From positions 2,976,001 through 3,040,000 of the forward strand of contig NZ_CP011853.1 of assembly GCF_001305675.1 (NCBI RefSeq): a DNA stretch of 64,000 bases, written 5' to 3'. The position numbers and the translations under genes were made by a program. Shown piece by piece: positions 45,745 to 52,398 of the stretch. The notes beneath the pieces were generated by a model that did no database searches, had not been told where the DNA came from, and saw nothing but the letters and a program-made list of their open reading frames with translations. The stretch comes from Gordonia phthalatica. GTDB taxonomy: Bacteria; Actinomycetota; Actinomycetes; Mycobacteriales; Mycobacteriaceae. Within the stretch, counting starts at the first letter, position 1, and each line of letters starts with the position of its first letter.

Positions 45745-45828
45745 GAGCTCACTCGCATCTTCTAGTAGTTGCCGCTCGTCCGGGCTGGGGACTCGCGACC
45801 GGGCCTGCGCCCGTGGACTTTCAATCTC

Positions 45829-45834
45829 AGTATA
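45829..45834 (-). promoter_or_regulatory. Candidate -10 of the leuCD promoter
   Basis: TATACT on the minus strand, about 85 bases upstream of the leuC ATG and directly beside the candidate regulator operator at 45836-45853. Confidence 0.4.
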
Positions 45835-45835
45835 T

Positions 45836-45853
45836 GGACGGTTAATATCGTCC
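45836..45853. promoter_or_regulatory. Inverted repeat, candidate LtbR operator
   Basis: GGACG and CGTCC separated by 8 AT-rich bases (GTTAATAT), within ATATGGACG...CGTCCTAT. It sits just before the regulator start codon and at the leuC -10, so binding would affect both directions. Confidence 0.5.
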
Positions 45854-45854
45854 T

Positions 45855-46574
45855 ATGGGAAAGGATAGCGGAATCGGCGTGCTGGACAAATCTGTGATGA
45901 TCCTCCACGTCGTCGCCGGGCAGCCGTGCAATCTGGGCGAGCTGTGCGATGCCACCGGACTGCCGCGCGCCACCGCGCATCGACTGGCGGTCGGACTGGA
46001 GGTCCACCAGCTCGTCGCCCGCGACGAGTCGGGCCGCTGGATCCCCGGCCCCACCCTGGGTCGACTGGCCGCGAACGCCCGCGACATCGTCCGCGAGGCC
46101 GGACTCATGGTGCTCCCCCGCCTCCAGGAGACCACCGGCGAGTCCGTTCAACTCTATCGCCGCGAAGGCGCCGAACGCGTCTGCATCGCGGCGGCAGAAC
46201 CGCCCACCGGGCTGCGCGACACCGTCCCCGAAGGATCCCGACTCCCCATGTCCGCGGGCTCGGCCGCCAAGGTCCTCGCCGCCTGGGCCGACCCGGACAC
46301 CGTGCGCACCCTGCTGGCCGACGCCGTCTACACCGAACGCTCTCTCGTCGAGATCCGCCGTCGCGGGTGGGCACAGAGCGTCGCCGAACGCACCGCGGGC
46401 GTCGCCAGCATCTCCGCCCCGGTCCGCGACGCCAACGGTGCAGTGGTCGCCGCCGTGTCCATCTCCGGCCCCATCGACCGCCTCGGCCGGCGACCCGGCG
46501 AGAAGTGGGCCGCCGATGTCATCGCCGCCGCCGACGCCATCAGCGCCCGCCTCACCTCGTCGGCGCGGAACTGA
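45855..46574 (+). CDS. ltbR: IclR-family regulator, LtbR-like (leucine/tryptophan biosynthesis)
   Basis: 239 residues. N-terminal winged helix (LDKSVMILHVVAGQPCNLGELCDATGLPRATAHRLAVGLEVHQLV) and IclR effector domain (RLPMSAGSAAKVLAAW; GVASISAPVRDANGAVVAAVSISGP). Divergent from leuCD. In Corynebacterium the gene in this place, LtbR, represses leuB, leuCD and tryptophan genes; M. tuberculosis has Rv2989 here. The symbol is given by position and family. Confidence 0.85.
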   Translation: MGKDSGIGVLDKSVMILHVVAGQPCNLGELCDATGLPRATAHRLAVGLEVHQLVARDESGRWIPGPTLGRLAANARDIVREAGLMVLPRLQETTGESVQLYRREGAERVCIAAAEPPTGLRDTVPEGSRLPMSAGSAAKVLAAWADPDTVRTLLADAVYTERSLVEIRRRGWAQSVAERTAGVASISAPVRDANGAVVAAVSISGPIDRLGRRPGEKWAADVIAAADAISARLTSSARN

Positions 46575-46636
46575 CGACTGCGCCCGGGACACCAGATCCT
46601 GTACAGCGGTATAGCCGGGGCGCTAGCGTCACCAGA

Positions 46637-47137
46637 ATGGGAATCAATCAGCGTTCGGCCATCGTGATGTCCGACGACGAGACCACGACATTCATCGAGC
46701 AGCACCGGATCGCCAACCTCGGCACCTACGGCAAGACCGGCATTCACCTCACCGCCATGTGGTACGCAGTGCTCGACGGTGAGATCTGGTTCGAGACCAA
46801 GGCCAAGTCGCAGAAGGTCGTCAACCTGCGCCGCGATCCCCGCGCGACCGTCCTCATCGAGGCCGGTGACACCTACGATCAACTCCGCGGAGTCAGCATC
46901 GAGGGCTCGGTCGAGATCTTCGACGACCCCGCCACCGCCCTCCGAGTCGGCATCAGCGTCTGGGAGCGCTACAACGGGCCGTACACCGACGACCTGAAGC
47001 CCGCCGTCGAAGCGATGATGAACAAGCGCGTCGCCGTCCGCGTCGTTCCGTCCCGCATCCGCTCGTGGGATCACCGCAAGCTCGGCCTGCCCGCCATGCC
47101 CGTCGCCGGGACCACGGCGGAGTGGCTGAACGACTGA
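46637..47137 (+). CDS. PPOX-class flavoprotein, predicted F420-dependent
   Basis: 166 residues, split-barrel fold of the pyridoxamine oxidase superfamily (IANLGTYGKTGIHLTAMWYAVLDGEIWFETKAKSQKVVNLRRDPRATVLIE). This Rv2991-like group is usually assigned to F420 or FMN binding. Substrate unknown. It follows ltbR by 62 bases. A long hairpin lies 22 bases after its stop. Confidence 0.82.
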   Translation: MGINQRSAIVMSDDETTTFIEQHRIANLGTYGKTGIHLTAMWYAVLDGEIWFETKAKSQKVVNLRRDPRATVLIEAGDTYDQLRGVSIEGSVEIFDDPATALRVGISVWERYNGPYTDDLKPAVEAMMNKRVAVRVVPSRIRSWDHRKLGLPAMPVAGTTAEWLND

Positions 47138-47159
47138 GCTTCTGATCACGCGGTGAAAT

Positions 47160-47222
47160 CTTCGTCCCCGTGGGGGCGGTTGTCGGGCAATACGTCCGGC
47201 AGTCGCCGTCACGGGGACGAAG
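47160..47222. terminator. Long hairpin between convergent genes
   Basis: Outer stem CTTCGTCCCCGTG with its exact complement, and a second imperfect inner stem (GGCGGTTGTCGG with CCGGCAGTCGCC). Its right arm covers the stop codon of the minus-strand gene at 47209. Confidence 0.65.
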
Positions 47223-47652
47223 TTGTCGGAGCGAGACTCCCGATCTCGGCGTAGACATCGCCGTCGCGCGTCACCCAGACGGCGGCCCCGTCGCGCAGTT
47301 CCGGCGTCAGCGTGCGGACCGACGCTTTTCCGACGTGCCCGTACACCGGCCACAGCGTGAACCGGTATCCGGCCAAGTCCGTCTGCACTGCGTCGGCGAG
47401 GTGCACGGTCGCCTCTGCCGCACCGTCGTCCAGGCAATATCCGCGTCCGATCGCGAAGGCGTCGGGCCCCGACATGCCGATCGCGATGCAGTCCTCGAAG
47501 GTGTGCTCCCAGTACCAGTCGACGTCGTCAGCATCCACCACGCGTACTGTTCCCGTCGGCGCCTCGTAGAGGTGCGCGAGGTCGCGGGTGACGGCCTCCG
47601 CCGCCATCGCCCACGCGTTCGGCATGGCTGCTGTCGAGGCGGCGAGGGACAT
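47209..47652 (-). CDS. Unrecognised protein
   Basis: 147 residues, acidic, no signal or membrane segment. It reads as an alpha/beta domain (ATVHLADAVQTDLAGYRFTLWPVYGHVGKASVRTLTPELRDGAAVWVTRDGDVYAEIGSL). ATG at 47652 has no clear ribosome binding site. It may be an ORFan; the codon pattern is that of a real gene, since GC is concentrated at third positions. No function proposed. Confidence 0.55.
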   Translation of the reverse strand: MSLAASTAAMPNAWAMAAEAVTRDLAHLYEAPTGTVRVVDADDVDWYWEHTFEDCIAIGMSGPDAFAIGRGYCLDDGAAEATVHLADAVQTDLAGYRFTLWPVYGHVGKASVRTLTPELRDGAAVWVTRDGDVYAEIGSLAPTTSSP

Positions 47653-47695
47653 GACCGGAGTGTAGGTCGACGCGGACGTCCGCAGCGCAGTTCCT

Positions 47696-47833
47696 GCACC
47701 ACTTCTCGCCGAGCCGCACCACTTCCCTCCCAGTCGCACCACTTCCCTCCCAGTCGCACCAGTTGTGTTTCCCGCACTCGGTCGCGACCGAGTGCGGGAA
47801 ACGGAAGTGGTGCGGGAGGGTGCGAAGTGGCGC
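47696..47833. repeat. Palindromic array element B
   Basis: A perfect 34-base palindrome (47768-47801, arms TTTCCCGCACTCGGTCG) is preceded by GCACCACTT-type units at 47696, 47716, 47736 and 47756 (20-base period; the middle two 20-mers are identical) and followed by inverted units AAGTGGTGC at 47805 and AAGTGGCGC at 47825. The core matches element A at 37.6 kb. Confidence 0.88.
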
Positions 47834-47853
47834 GGGACCCAGCGTGCGTTCCG

Positions 47854-47913
47854 GTGGCCTCGATACGCGACGGTGCTCGCAAGCTCGCATCGGCGCACTC
47901 GACCGACCTGGGG
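47854..47913. repeat. GCTCGCAAGCTCGCA element, copy 1
   Basis: About 55 bases running CCTCGATACGCG... GCTCGCAAGCTCGCA... CGCACTCGACC, with roughly complementary ends (TCGA). A second copy lies at 48495-48557 with only a handful of differences. Confidence 0.8.
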
Positions 47914-47915
47914 GC

Positions 47916-47962
47916 CGGCCCCGACGGGACTCCGTCGCTTCGCTCCTCCTCGAATCGCTCTG
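47916..47962. repeat. 47-base direct repeat, copy 1
   Basis: Begins CGGCCCCGACGGGACTCCGT and ends CGAATCGCTCTG; identical to 48018-48064, 102 bases away. Confidence 0.9.
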
Positions 47963-48017
47963 TGCCCTTCTTCATGCCCGCGGATCTTGGGGTTCGTCGC
48001 TACTTCCTCACCCAGCT

Positions 48018-48064
48018 CGGCCCCGACGGGACTCCGTCGCTTCGCTCCTCCTCGAATCGCTCTG
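48018..48064. repeat. 47-base direct repeat, copy 2
   Basis: Exact copy of 47916-47962. Its first 12 bases after the initial CG (GCCCCGACGGGA) also match the 3' end of the adjacent tRNA-Glu gene at 48131. Confidence 0.9.
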
Positions 48065-48071
48065 CTGAATT

Positions 48072-48130
48072 TACAAATGGAGGAAGGCCCCCGGCTCGCT
48101 TAGCGAGCCGGGGGCCTTCCTCCATTTGTA
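48072..48130 (-). terminator. Terminator after tRNA-Glu
   Basis: 29-bp perfect stem (left arm TACAAATGGAGGAAGGCCCC and on to GCTCGCT) with a minimal loop. It starts at the last bases of the tRNA-Glu gene and ends the gltX-tRNA transcript. On the minus strand the stem is followed by AATTCAGC. Confidence 0.85.
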
Positions 48131-48201
48131 GCCCCGACGGGATTCGAACCCGCGCTACCGCCTTGAGAGGGCGGCGTCCTAGGCCGCTAGACGACGGGGC
48201 C
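48129..48201 (-). tRNA. tRNA-Glu (anticodon CUC)
   Basis: 73 bases, cloverleaf complete: acceptor GGCCCCG/CGGGGCT (first pair G-U), anticodon stem CCGCC/GGCGG with loop CTCTCAA giving anticodon CTC, and T-loop TTCGAAT. CCA is not encoded. It lies 57 bases downstream of tRNA-Gln in the same direction. Confidence 0.95.
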
Positions 48202-48258
48202 CTAGAACAATTCATTGAATTGTGTTGAGGCACAAAGAGTATCACGCTTTGTGCATCG

Positions 48259-48330
48259 CTGGGGTACCAGGACTCGAACCTAGAATGGCGGTACCAGAAA
48301 CCGCTGTGTTGCCAATTACACCATACCCCA
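48259..48330 (-). tRNA. tRNA-Gln (anticodon CUG)
   Basis: 72 bases: acceptor TGGGGTA/TACCCCA with discriminator G, anticodon stem GCGGT/ACCGC with loop TTCTGGT giving CTG, and T-loop TTCGAGT. CCA is not encoded. It lies between gltX and tRNA-Glu. Actinobacteria usually charge tRNA-Gln through GluRS and GatCAB. Confidence 0.95.
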
Positions 48331-48494
48331 AGGGTTTGCTCCGGCCGCGCTCCCGGCGTCTCCGCCGCCCGCTTTCCGAACCGGAAGAAACAATACCAAC
48401 AACCCCCACCCTAAACACAAATCGGCTGGTCAGAGGGATAAATCAAGGGCTAACGGGGCGTGAACGGTCGTCGGGAGGACGCTCCCAGCGCACC

Positions 48495-48557
48495 GCGGTC
48501 TCGATACGCGTCGATGCTCGCAAGCTCGCAGCGTCGCACTCGACCACCCTGGGGTGG
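48495..48557. repeat. GCTCGCAAGCTCGCA element, copy 2
   Basis: Starts GCGGTCTCGATACGCG, has the same GCTCGCAAGCTCGCA centre and ends CACTCGACCACCCTGGGG. Ends GGTCTCGA and TCGACC are nearly complementary, giving it a small inverted-repeat character. Confidence 0.8.
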
Positions 48558-48579
48558 CGAAGCCGAGTCGAAACGAGCC

Positions 48580-48608
48580 TGCGCGCGGTGTCGGCGACAC
48601 CGCGCGCA
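48580..48608 (-). terminator. Hairpin after gltX
   Basis: 13-bp perfect stem TGCGCGCGGTGTC / GACACCGCGCGCA with a GCC loop (minus strand), 33 bases beyond the gltX stop. No U-tract. Confidence 0.6.
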
Positions 48609-48640
48609 AGCGGACAACGAATCGGACCAGCGAACGACCG

Positions 48641-50122
48641 TCAGAGAGACGCCGCCAACTCCCGCGCCCGACGCAGACGGGCGAGCGACGACTCGCGACC
48701 CAGCAGTTCCATCGACTCGTACAGCGGCGGGCTCACCGCGGCACCGGTCACGCCGACGCGGACCGGCCCGAACGCCTTGCGCGGCTTCAGCTCCAACCCG
48801 TCGACGAGCGCGGTCTTCAGCGCCTCCTCGAGGGTGGCGGTGTCCCAGTTCTCGACGGCCTCGCAGGCGGCGATGGTGGCGTCGAGGACGGCGACGGCGT
48901 CGGCGCCGAAGTTCTTCTTGACCGACTTCTCGTCGTACTCGAGGTCGGCGTCGGAGACGAACAGGAACTTGATGAGCGGCCAGGCGTCGCTGAGCACCTG
49001 GATGCGGGTCTGGACGAGGTCTGCGATGACGGCCCAGCGGGCGTCGTCGACGTCGGCGGGCAGCTGGTCGGCCTTGACGAGGAACGCCTTGAGGCGGCCG
49101 GCGAAGTCGGCGGGCTCCAGGCGGCGGATGTGCTCGGCGTTGATCGAGTCCGCCTTGCGCTGGTCGAAGCGGGCCGGGTTCGAGTTGACGTTGCGGACGT
49201 CGAACGCCTCGATCATCTCGTCGAGCGTGAAGATGTCGTGGTCGGCGGAGATGCCCCAGCCGAGGAGCGCGAGGTAGTTGATGAGCCCTTCGGGGATGAA
49301 GCCGCGGTCGCGGTGGTGAAAGAGGCTCGACTCGGGGTCGCGCTTGGAGAGCTTCTTGTTGCCGTCGCCCATGACGAACGGGAGGTGCCCGAACTCGGGG
49401 ACCTGCTGCGCGACACCGATGCGCATGAGGGCGCGGTAGAGCGCGATCTGGCGCGGAGTGGACGGCAGGATGTCCTCGCCGCGAAGAACGGTGGTGATGC
49501 GCATCATCGCGTCGTCGACGGGGTTGACGAGCGTGTAGAGCGGGTCGCCGTTGCCGCGGGTGAGGGCGAAGTCGGGGACGGTGCCCGCCTTGATGGTGGT
49601 GGTGCCGCGGACCAGGTCGTCCCAGGTGATGTCCTCGTCGGGCATGCGGAGGCGGATCACCGGCTTGCGACCCTCCGCCTCGTAGGCGGCGCGCTGCTCG
49701 TCGGTGAGGTCGCGGTCGAAGTTGTCGTAGCCGAGCTTGGGGTCGCGGCCGGCGGCCTTGTGGCGCGCTTCGACCTCGTCGTTGGTGGAGTACGCCTTGT
49801 AGGCCTCCCCCGTCTCGAGGAGTTTGGCGACGACGTCGAGGTGGATCTGCTTGCGCTCGGACTGACGGTAGGGCCCGTAGGGGCCGCCGACCTCGGGGCC
49901 CTCGTCCCAGTCCAGGCCGAGCCAGCGGAGGGCGTCGAGGATGGAGTCGTAGGACTCCTGGCTGTCGCGCGCGGCGTCGGTGTCCTCGATGCGGAAGACG
50001 AAGGTTCCGCCGACGTGGCGGGCTTGCGCGAAGTTGAAGAGCGCCGTGCGGGCGAGACCGACGTGCGGGGTTCCGGTGGGTGACGGGCAGAAGCGAACGC
50101 GAACGTTTTCAGCACTGGTCAT
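48641..50122 (-). CDS. gltX: Glutamyl-tRNA synthetase (probably non-discriminating)
   Basis: 493 residues, class I synthetase. HIGH-like motif in FCPSPTGTPHVGLARTAL and KMSKS-like motif KKLSKRD at about residue 262; C-terminal anticodon-binding helices. No glutaminyl-tRNA synthetase is expected in this order, so the enzyme should charge both tRNA-Glu and tRNA-Gln; genes for both lie just downstream. ATG at 50122. Confidence 0.97.
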   Translation of the reverse strand: MTSAENVRVRFCPSPTGTPHVGLARTALFNFAQARHVGGTFVFRIEDTDAARDSQESYDSILDALRWLGLDWDEGPEVGGPYGPYRQSERKQIHLDVVAKLLETGEAYKAYSTNDEVEARHKAAGRDPKLGYDNFDRDLTDEQRAAYEAEGRKPVIRLRMPDEDITWDDLVRGTTTIKAGTVPDFALTRGNGDPLYTLVNPVDDAMMRITTVLRGEDILPSTPRQIALYRALMRIGVAQQVPEFGHLPFVMGDGNKKLSKRDPESSLFHHRDRGFIPEGLINYLALLGWGISADHDIFTLDEMIEAFDVRNVNSNPARFDQRKADSINAEHIRRLEPADFAGRLKAFLVKADQLPADVDDARWAVIADLVQTRIQVLSDAWPLIKFLFVSDADLEYDEKSVKKNFGADAVAVLDATIAACEAVENWDTATLEEALKTALVDGLELKPRKAFGPVRVGVTGAAVSPPLYESMELLGRESSLARLRRARELAASL

Positions 50123-50188
50123 GCAGGTCAGCCTATGTCATCGGGGCGTTTCCGCGCCGTTCGGGTCCCGCAGACTCTTGACTTGGTT

Positions 50189-50207
50189 GTTCTAGTTGAA
50201 CTAGAAC
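50189..50207. promoter_or_regulatory. 19-bp perfect palindrome, candidate autoregulatory operator
   Basis: GTTCTAGTTGAACTAGAAC, perfect 9-bp arms around G, 6 bases upstream of the GntR gene start. A TTGACT at 50178-50183 with TAGAAC at 50202-50207 would be the promoter that the operator overlaps. Confidence 0.7.
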
Positions 50208-50213
50208 TAAGTT

Positions 50214-50573
50214 ATGTTGTTTCGCATCGATCCAACGGCCGACACCCCGATCTTCACCCAGATCGCCGACAATGTTCGCGGGGAAGCGGCTGCGGGACGA
50301 CTGAGCTCCGGGCAACGACTCCCGTCGGCCCGCGAGGTGGCCGGGTCGCTGGGCGTCAACGTGCACACCGTGCTGCACGCCTATCAGGACCTGCGCGACG
50401 AGGGACTCGTCGAACTGCGACGCGGCCGCGGCGCGGTCGTGACCGATGCGGCCGACACCCTCGCTTCGATGCACGACGACATCCGAAAACTGGCCGCGAA
50501 GGCGGCGAATGCAGGCCTGCCGCCGCAGACGGTGGCGGCCCTGATCCAGGAGGCACTCCGTGAACACAACTGA
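50214..50573 (+). CDS. GntR-family regulator, YtrA subfamily
   Basis: 119 residues: a winged helix (IFTQIADNVRGEAAAGRLSSGQRLPSAREVAGSLGVNVHTVLHAYQDL) and only a short C-terminal dimerisation helix, as in YtrA. YtrA-type regulators control their own operon, usually with a membrane or ABC protein; here a membrane protein gene overlaps its end. The palindrome before its start is the probable operator. Confidence 0.92.
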   Translation: MLFRIDPTADTPIFTQIADNVRGEAAAGRLSSGQRLPSAREVAGSLGVNVHTVLHAYQDLRDEGLVELRRGRGAVVTDAADTLASMHDDIRKLAAKAANAGLPPQTVAALIQEALREHN

Positions 50574-51555
50574 CCGTCGCCCACCGGAAGACTCGACCCG
50601 ACGCATCGTCGCCTACGTCGGTGTCGGTCTGGTGGTGCCACTGATCTCAGTCCTGGCTTCCGTCATCGCGCAGGTCATCGCCTGGCCGCGGCTCCCCGAC
50701 CGGATCGCCGTCCATTGGAATGCGTCCGGCGAGGCGAACAATTTCGGGTCCCCGTGGATCCCCCTGGTCATGACCGTCGTGATCGGCCTCGGTCTCCCCG
50801 CACTGATCGTGGCCCCCAACCTGCATCCGCTGCGATCCGGCGCGCGCGGGCCGTCGTTCCGGTTGGTCGCTGCGATCGCCGCCGCCACCGCGGCAGGCGT
50901 CTCGTACCTCCTGGCGGCGTCGGTCGTCACGCAGACCGACGGTCAGGCCGCCCGCCCCGGCATGATGATCCTCGTCATGATCGCGGTGGCCGCCGTGGTC
51001 GGCGTGCTCGGCTGGCTGGTCATTCCCAAGGACCTGCCTCGCGAGACGCGCGCCGCGGATCCACTGCGCCTCGGTCGCGGGGAGAAGGTGGTGTGGATCG
51101 GCACCGAGACCATCAGTCGCTGGTTCGCGGGAATCGCGATCGCCGCCCTGATCTTCTCGGGTGTCTTCGTCGTCGGCGCTGCCATCGGCGGCACCGGCGG
51201 GCTGGTCTCCGCGATCGTCATCGTGATCGCCGTCGTCCTGGTGATCGCCACCTCGGTCGCGTTCCACGTGCGGATCGACGCCGACGGTCTCAGCGTTCGA
51301 TCGATCCTCGGCGTCCCGCGCTTCCATGTGCCGGCCGACGACATCGAGCGCGTCGACGTGATCGAGATCCGCGCGATCGGCGACTTCGGCGGCTACGGCA
51401 TCCGGATGCGCGGCGGCGCACTCGGCGTGATCCTGCGGTCGGGACCGGCGGTCGAGGTGACGCGGCGCAGCAACGGTCGACGATTCGTCGTCACGATCGG
51501 TGACGCCGGGACCGCTGCGGCGGCACTGGCGACCGTCGCGACCGCTCAGGCGTGA
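50560..51555 (+). CDS. Membrane protein with DUF1648 domain
   Basis: 331 residues. DUF1648 segment near the first helices (AWPRLPDRIAVHWNASGEANNFGSPW), then five to six further membrane helices and a C-terminal soluble PH-like region (about 240-331). GTG start inside the regulator gene with AGGAGG 7 bases upstream. Regulator-plus-DUF1648 pairs are common in actinobacteria and Firmicutes, with cell-envelope stress suspected; function unproven. Confidence 0.85.
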   Translation: MNTTDRRPPEDSTRRIVAYVGVGLVVPLISVLASVIAQVIAWPRLPDRIAVHWNASGEANNFGSPWIPLVMTVVIGLGLPALIVAPNLHPLRSGARGPSFRLVAAIAAATAAGVSYLLAASVVTQTDGQAARPGMMILVMIAVAAVVGVLGWLVIPKDLPRETRAADPLRLGRGEKVVWIGTETISRWFAGIAIAALIFSGVFVVGAAIGGTGGLVSAIVIVIAVVLVIATSVAFHVRIDADGLSVRSILGVPRFHVPADDIERVDVIEIRAIGDFGGYGIRMRGGALGVILRSGPAVEVTRRSNGRRFVVTIGDAGTAAAALATVATAQA

Positions 51556-51564
51556 CGATCCGGG

Positions 51565-52398
51565 TCAGCGATGGCGATCGAGGAAGCCGACGATCGCCGC
51601 GTTGACCTCGTCCGGCTGCTCGATGTAGCCGTAGTGCCCGGCCCGCTCCACGACCCGGTACTCGGCCGACGGGATCGCGTCCGCGACCTCCTTGGCGAGG
51701 TACGCGGGCAGCGTCCGGTCGTCGGCGAATCCGACCACCAGGCAGGGCGCGGTGATGCCGCGGTACGCCGCGAGGCGGTTCTGTTCGCGGTCGTGCAGCG
51801 CCAGCTGGGCGCGGACGCCGGCCGAGCGGGTCTGGCCGCTGAACCCGATGATGTCCAGCCAGTCGCGGGCTGAGCGGTCGTCGGCCAGGGTGTGCGGCGA
51901 CAGGTTGAGGTGCGCGGTCAGCGCCGCGTGGTACGAGTCCGGGAGGGTGATGTTCTTGTCGAACAGTTCCCGCTCCCCCGCCGAGACCGCTTCAAGCATC
52001 GGCGTCGGGCGGCCGTAGGTCGCCAGCATGACGGCCGCGGTCACCAGGTCCGGCCGAGCGAGGGCCAGTTCCTGGGTGATGCGGGCGCCGAGCGAGGTGC
52101 CCACCACGAGGGCGGGGCCGCCGAGGTGCTCGATGAGCGCGGCGGTGTCGGCGACCATGTCGGCGAGGGCGAATCCCTCGGTGCATTCGCTCGACGGTGC
52201 GATTCCGCGGTTGTCGAAGGTGACGACGCGGTAGCCGGCCTTGATGAGGGCCGGCTGCTGGTGGGCGTGCCAGACGCGGCCGGGGCTCCCGGTGCCCATC
52301 ACCATCACGACCAGCGGGCCGGTGCCGGCGTCGGTGTACGAGATCGTGATGCCGTTGAGCTGGGCTGTCTGCGGCCGAGCCATGGTCGGGCGGCTCAC
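51565..52398 (-). CDS. Alpha/beta hydrolase
   Basis: 277 residues. GTGSPGRVW oxyanion segment, nucleophile in VVGTSLGARIT, Asp in VVGFADDRTLP and His in ERAGHYGYIEQP. Family includes C-C hydrolases and esterases of aromatic catabolism. The GTG start at 52398 overlaps the stop of the FAH gene (GTGA); ATG at 52383 is the alternative. Coupling with FAH suggests consecutive steps in degrading one small compound. Confidence 0.85.
   Translation of the reverse strand: MSRPTMARPQTAQLNGITISYTDAGTGPLVVMVMGTGSPGRVWHAHQQPALIKAGYRVVTFDNRGIAPSSECTEGFALADMVADTAALIEHLGGPALVVGTSLGARITQELALARPDLVTAAVMLATYGRPTPMLEAVSAGERELFDKNITLPDSYHAALTAHLNLSPHTLADDRSARDWLDIIGFSGQTRSAGVRAQLALHDREQNRLAAYRGITAPCLVVGFADDRTLPAYLAKEVADAIPSAEYRVVERAGHYGYIEQPDEVNAAIVGFLDRHR

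Larger units (their letters stand above)
47653..48128. other. Gene-free, repeat-rich stretch
   Basis: 476 bases without a credible gene. It holds palindromic array B (47696-47833), a copy of the GCTCGCAAGCTCGCA element (47854-47913), two copies of an exact 47-base repeat (47916-47962 and 48018-48064) and the tRNA terminator. Short open frames here run through the repeats and are not coding. Confidence 0.85.
48331..48640. other. Gene-free stretch between tRNA-Gln and gltX
   Basis: 310 bases with no credible gene. It contains the second GCTCGCAAGCTCGCA element (48495-48557) and the gltX hairpin (48580-48608). The part nearest the tRNA is less GC-rich (AAACAATACCAACAACC) and shows nothing recognisable. 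Confidence 0.8.

Noticed and set aside
47763..48103. Short open frames across the repeat-rich stretch
   Set aside because: They run through palindromes and direct repeats, overlap in several frames on both strands and lack ribosome binding sites.
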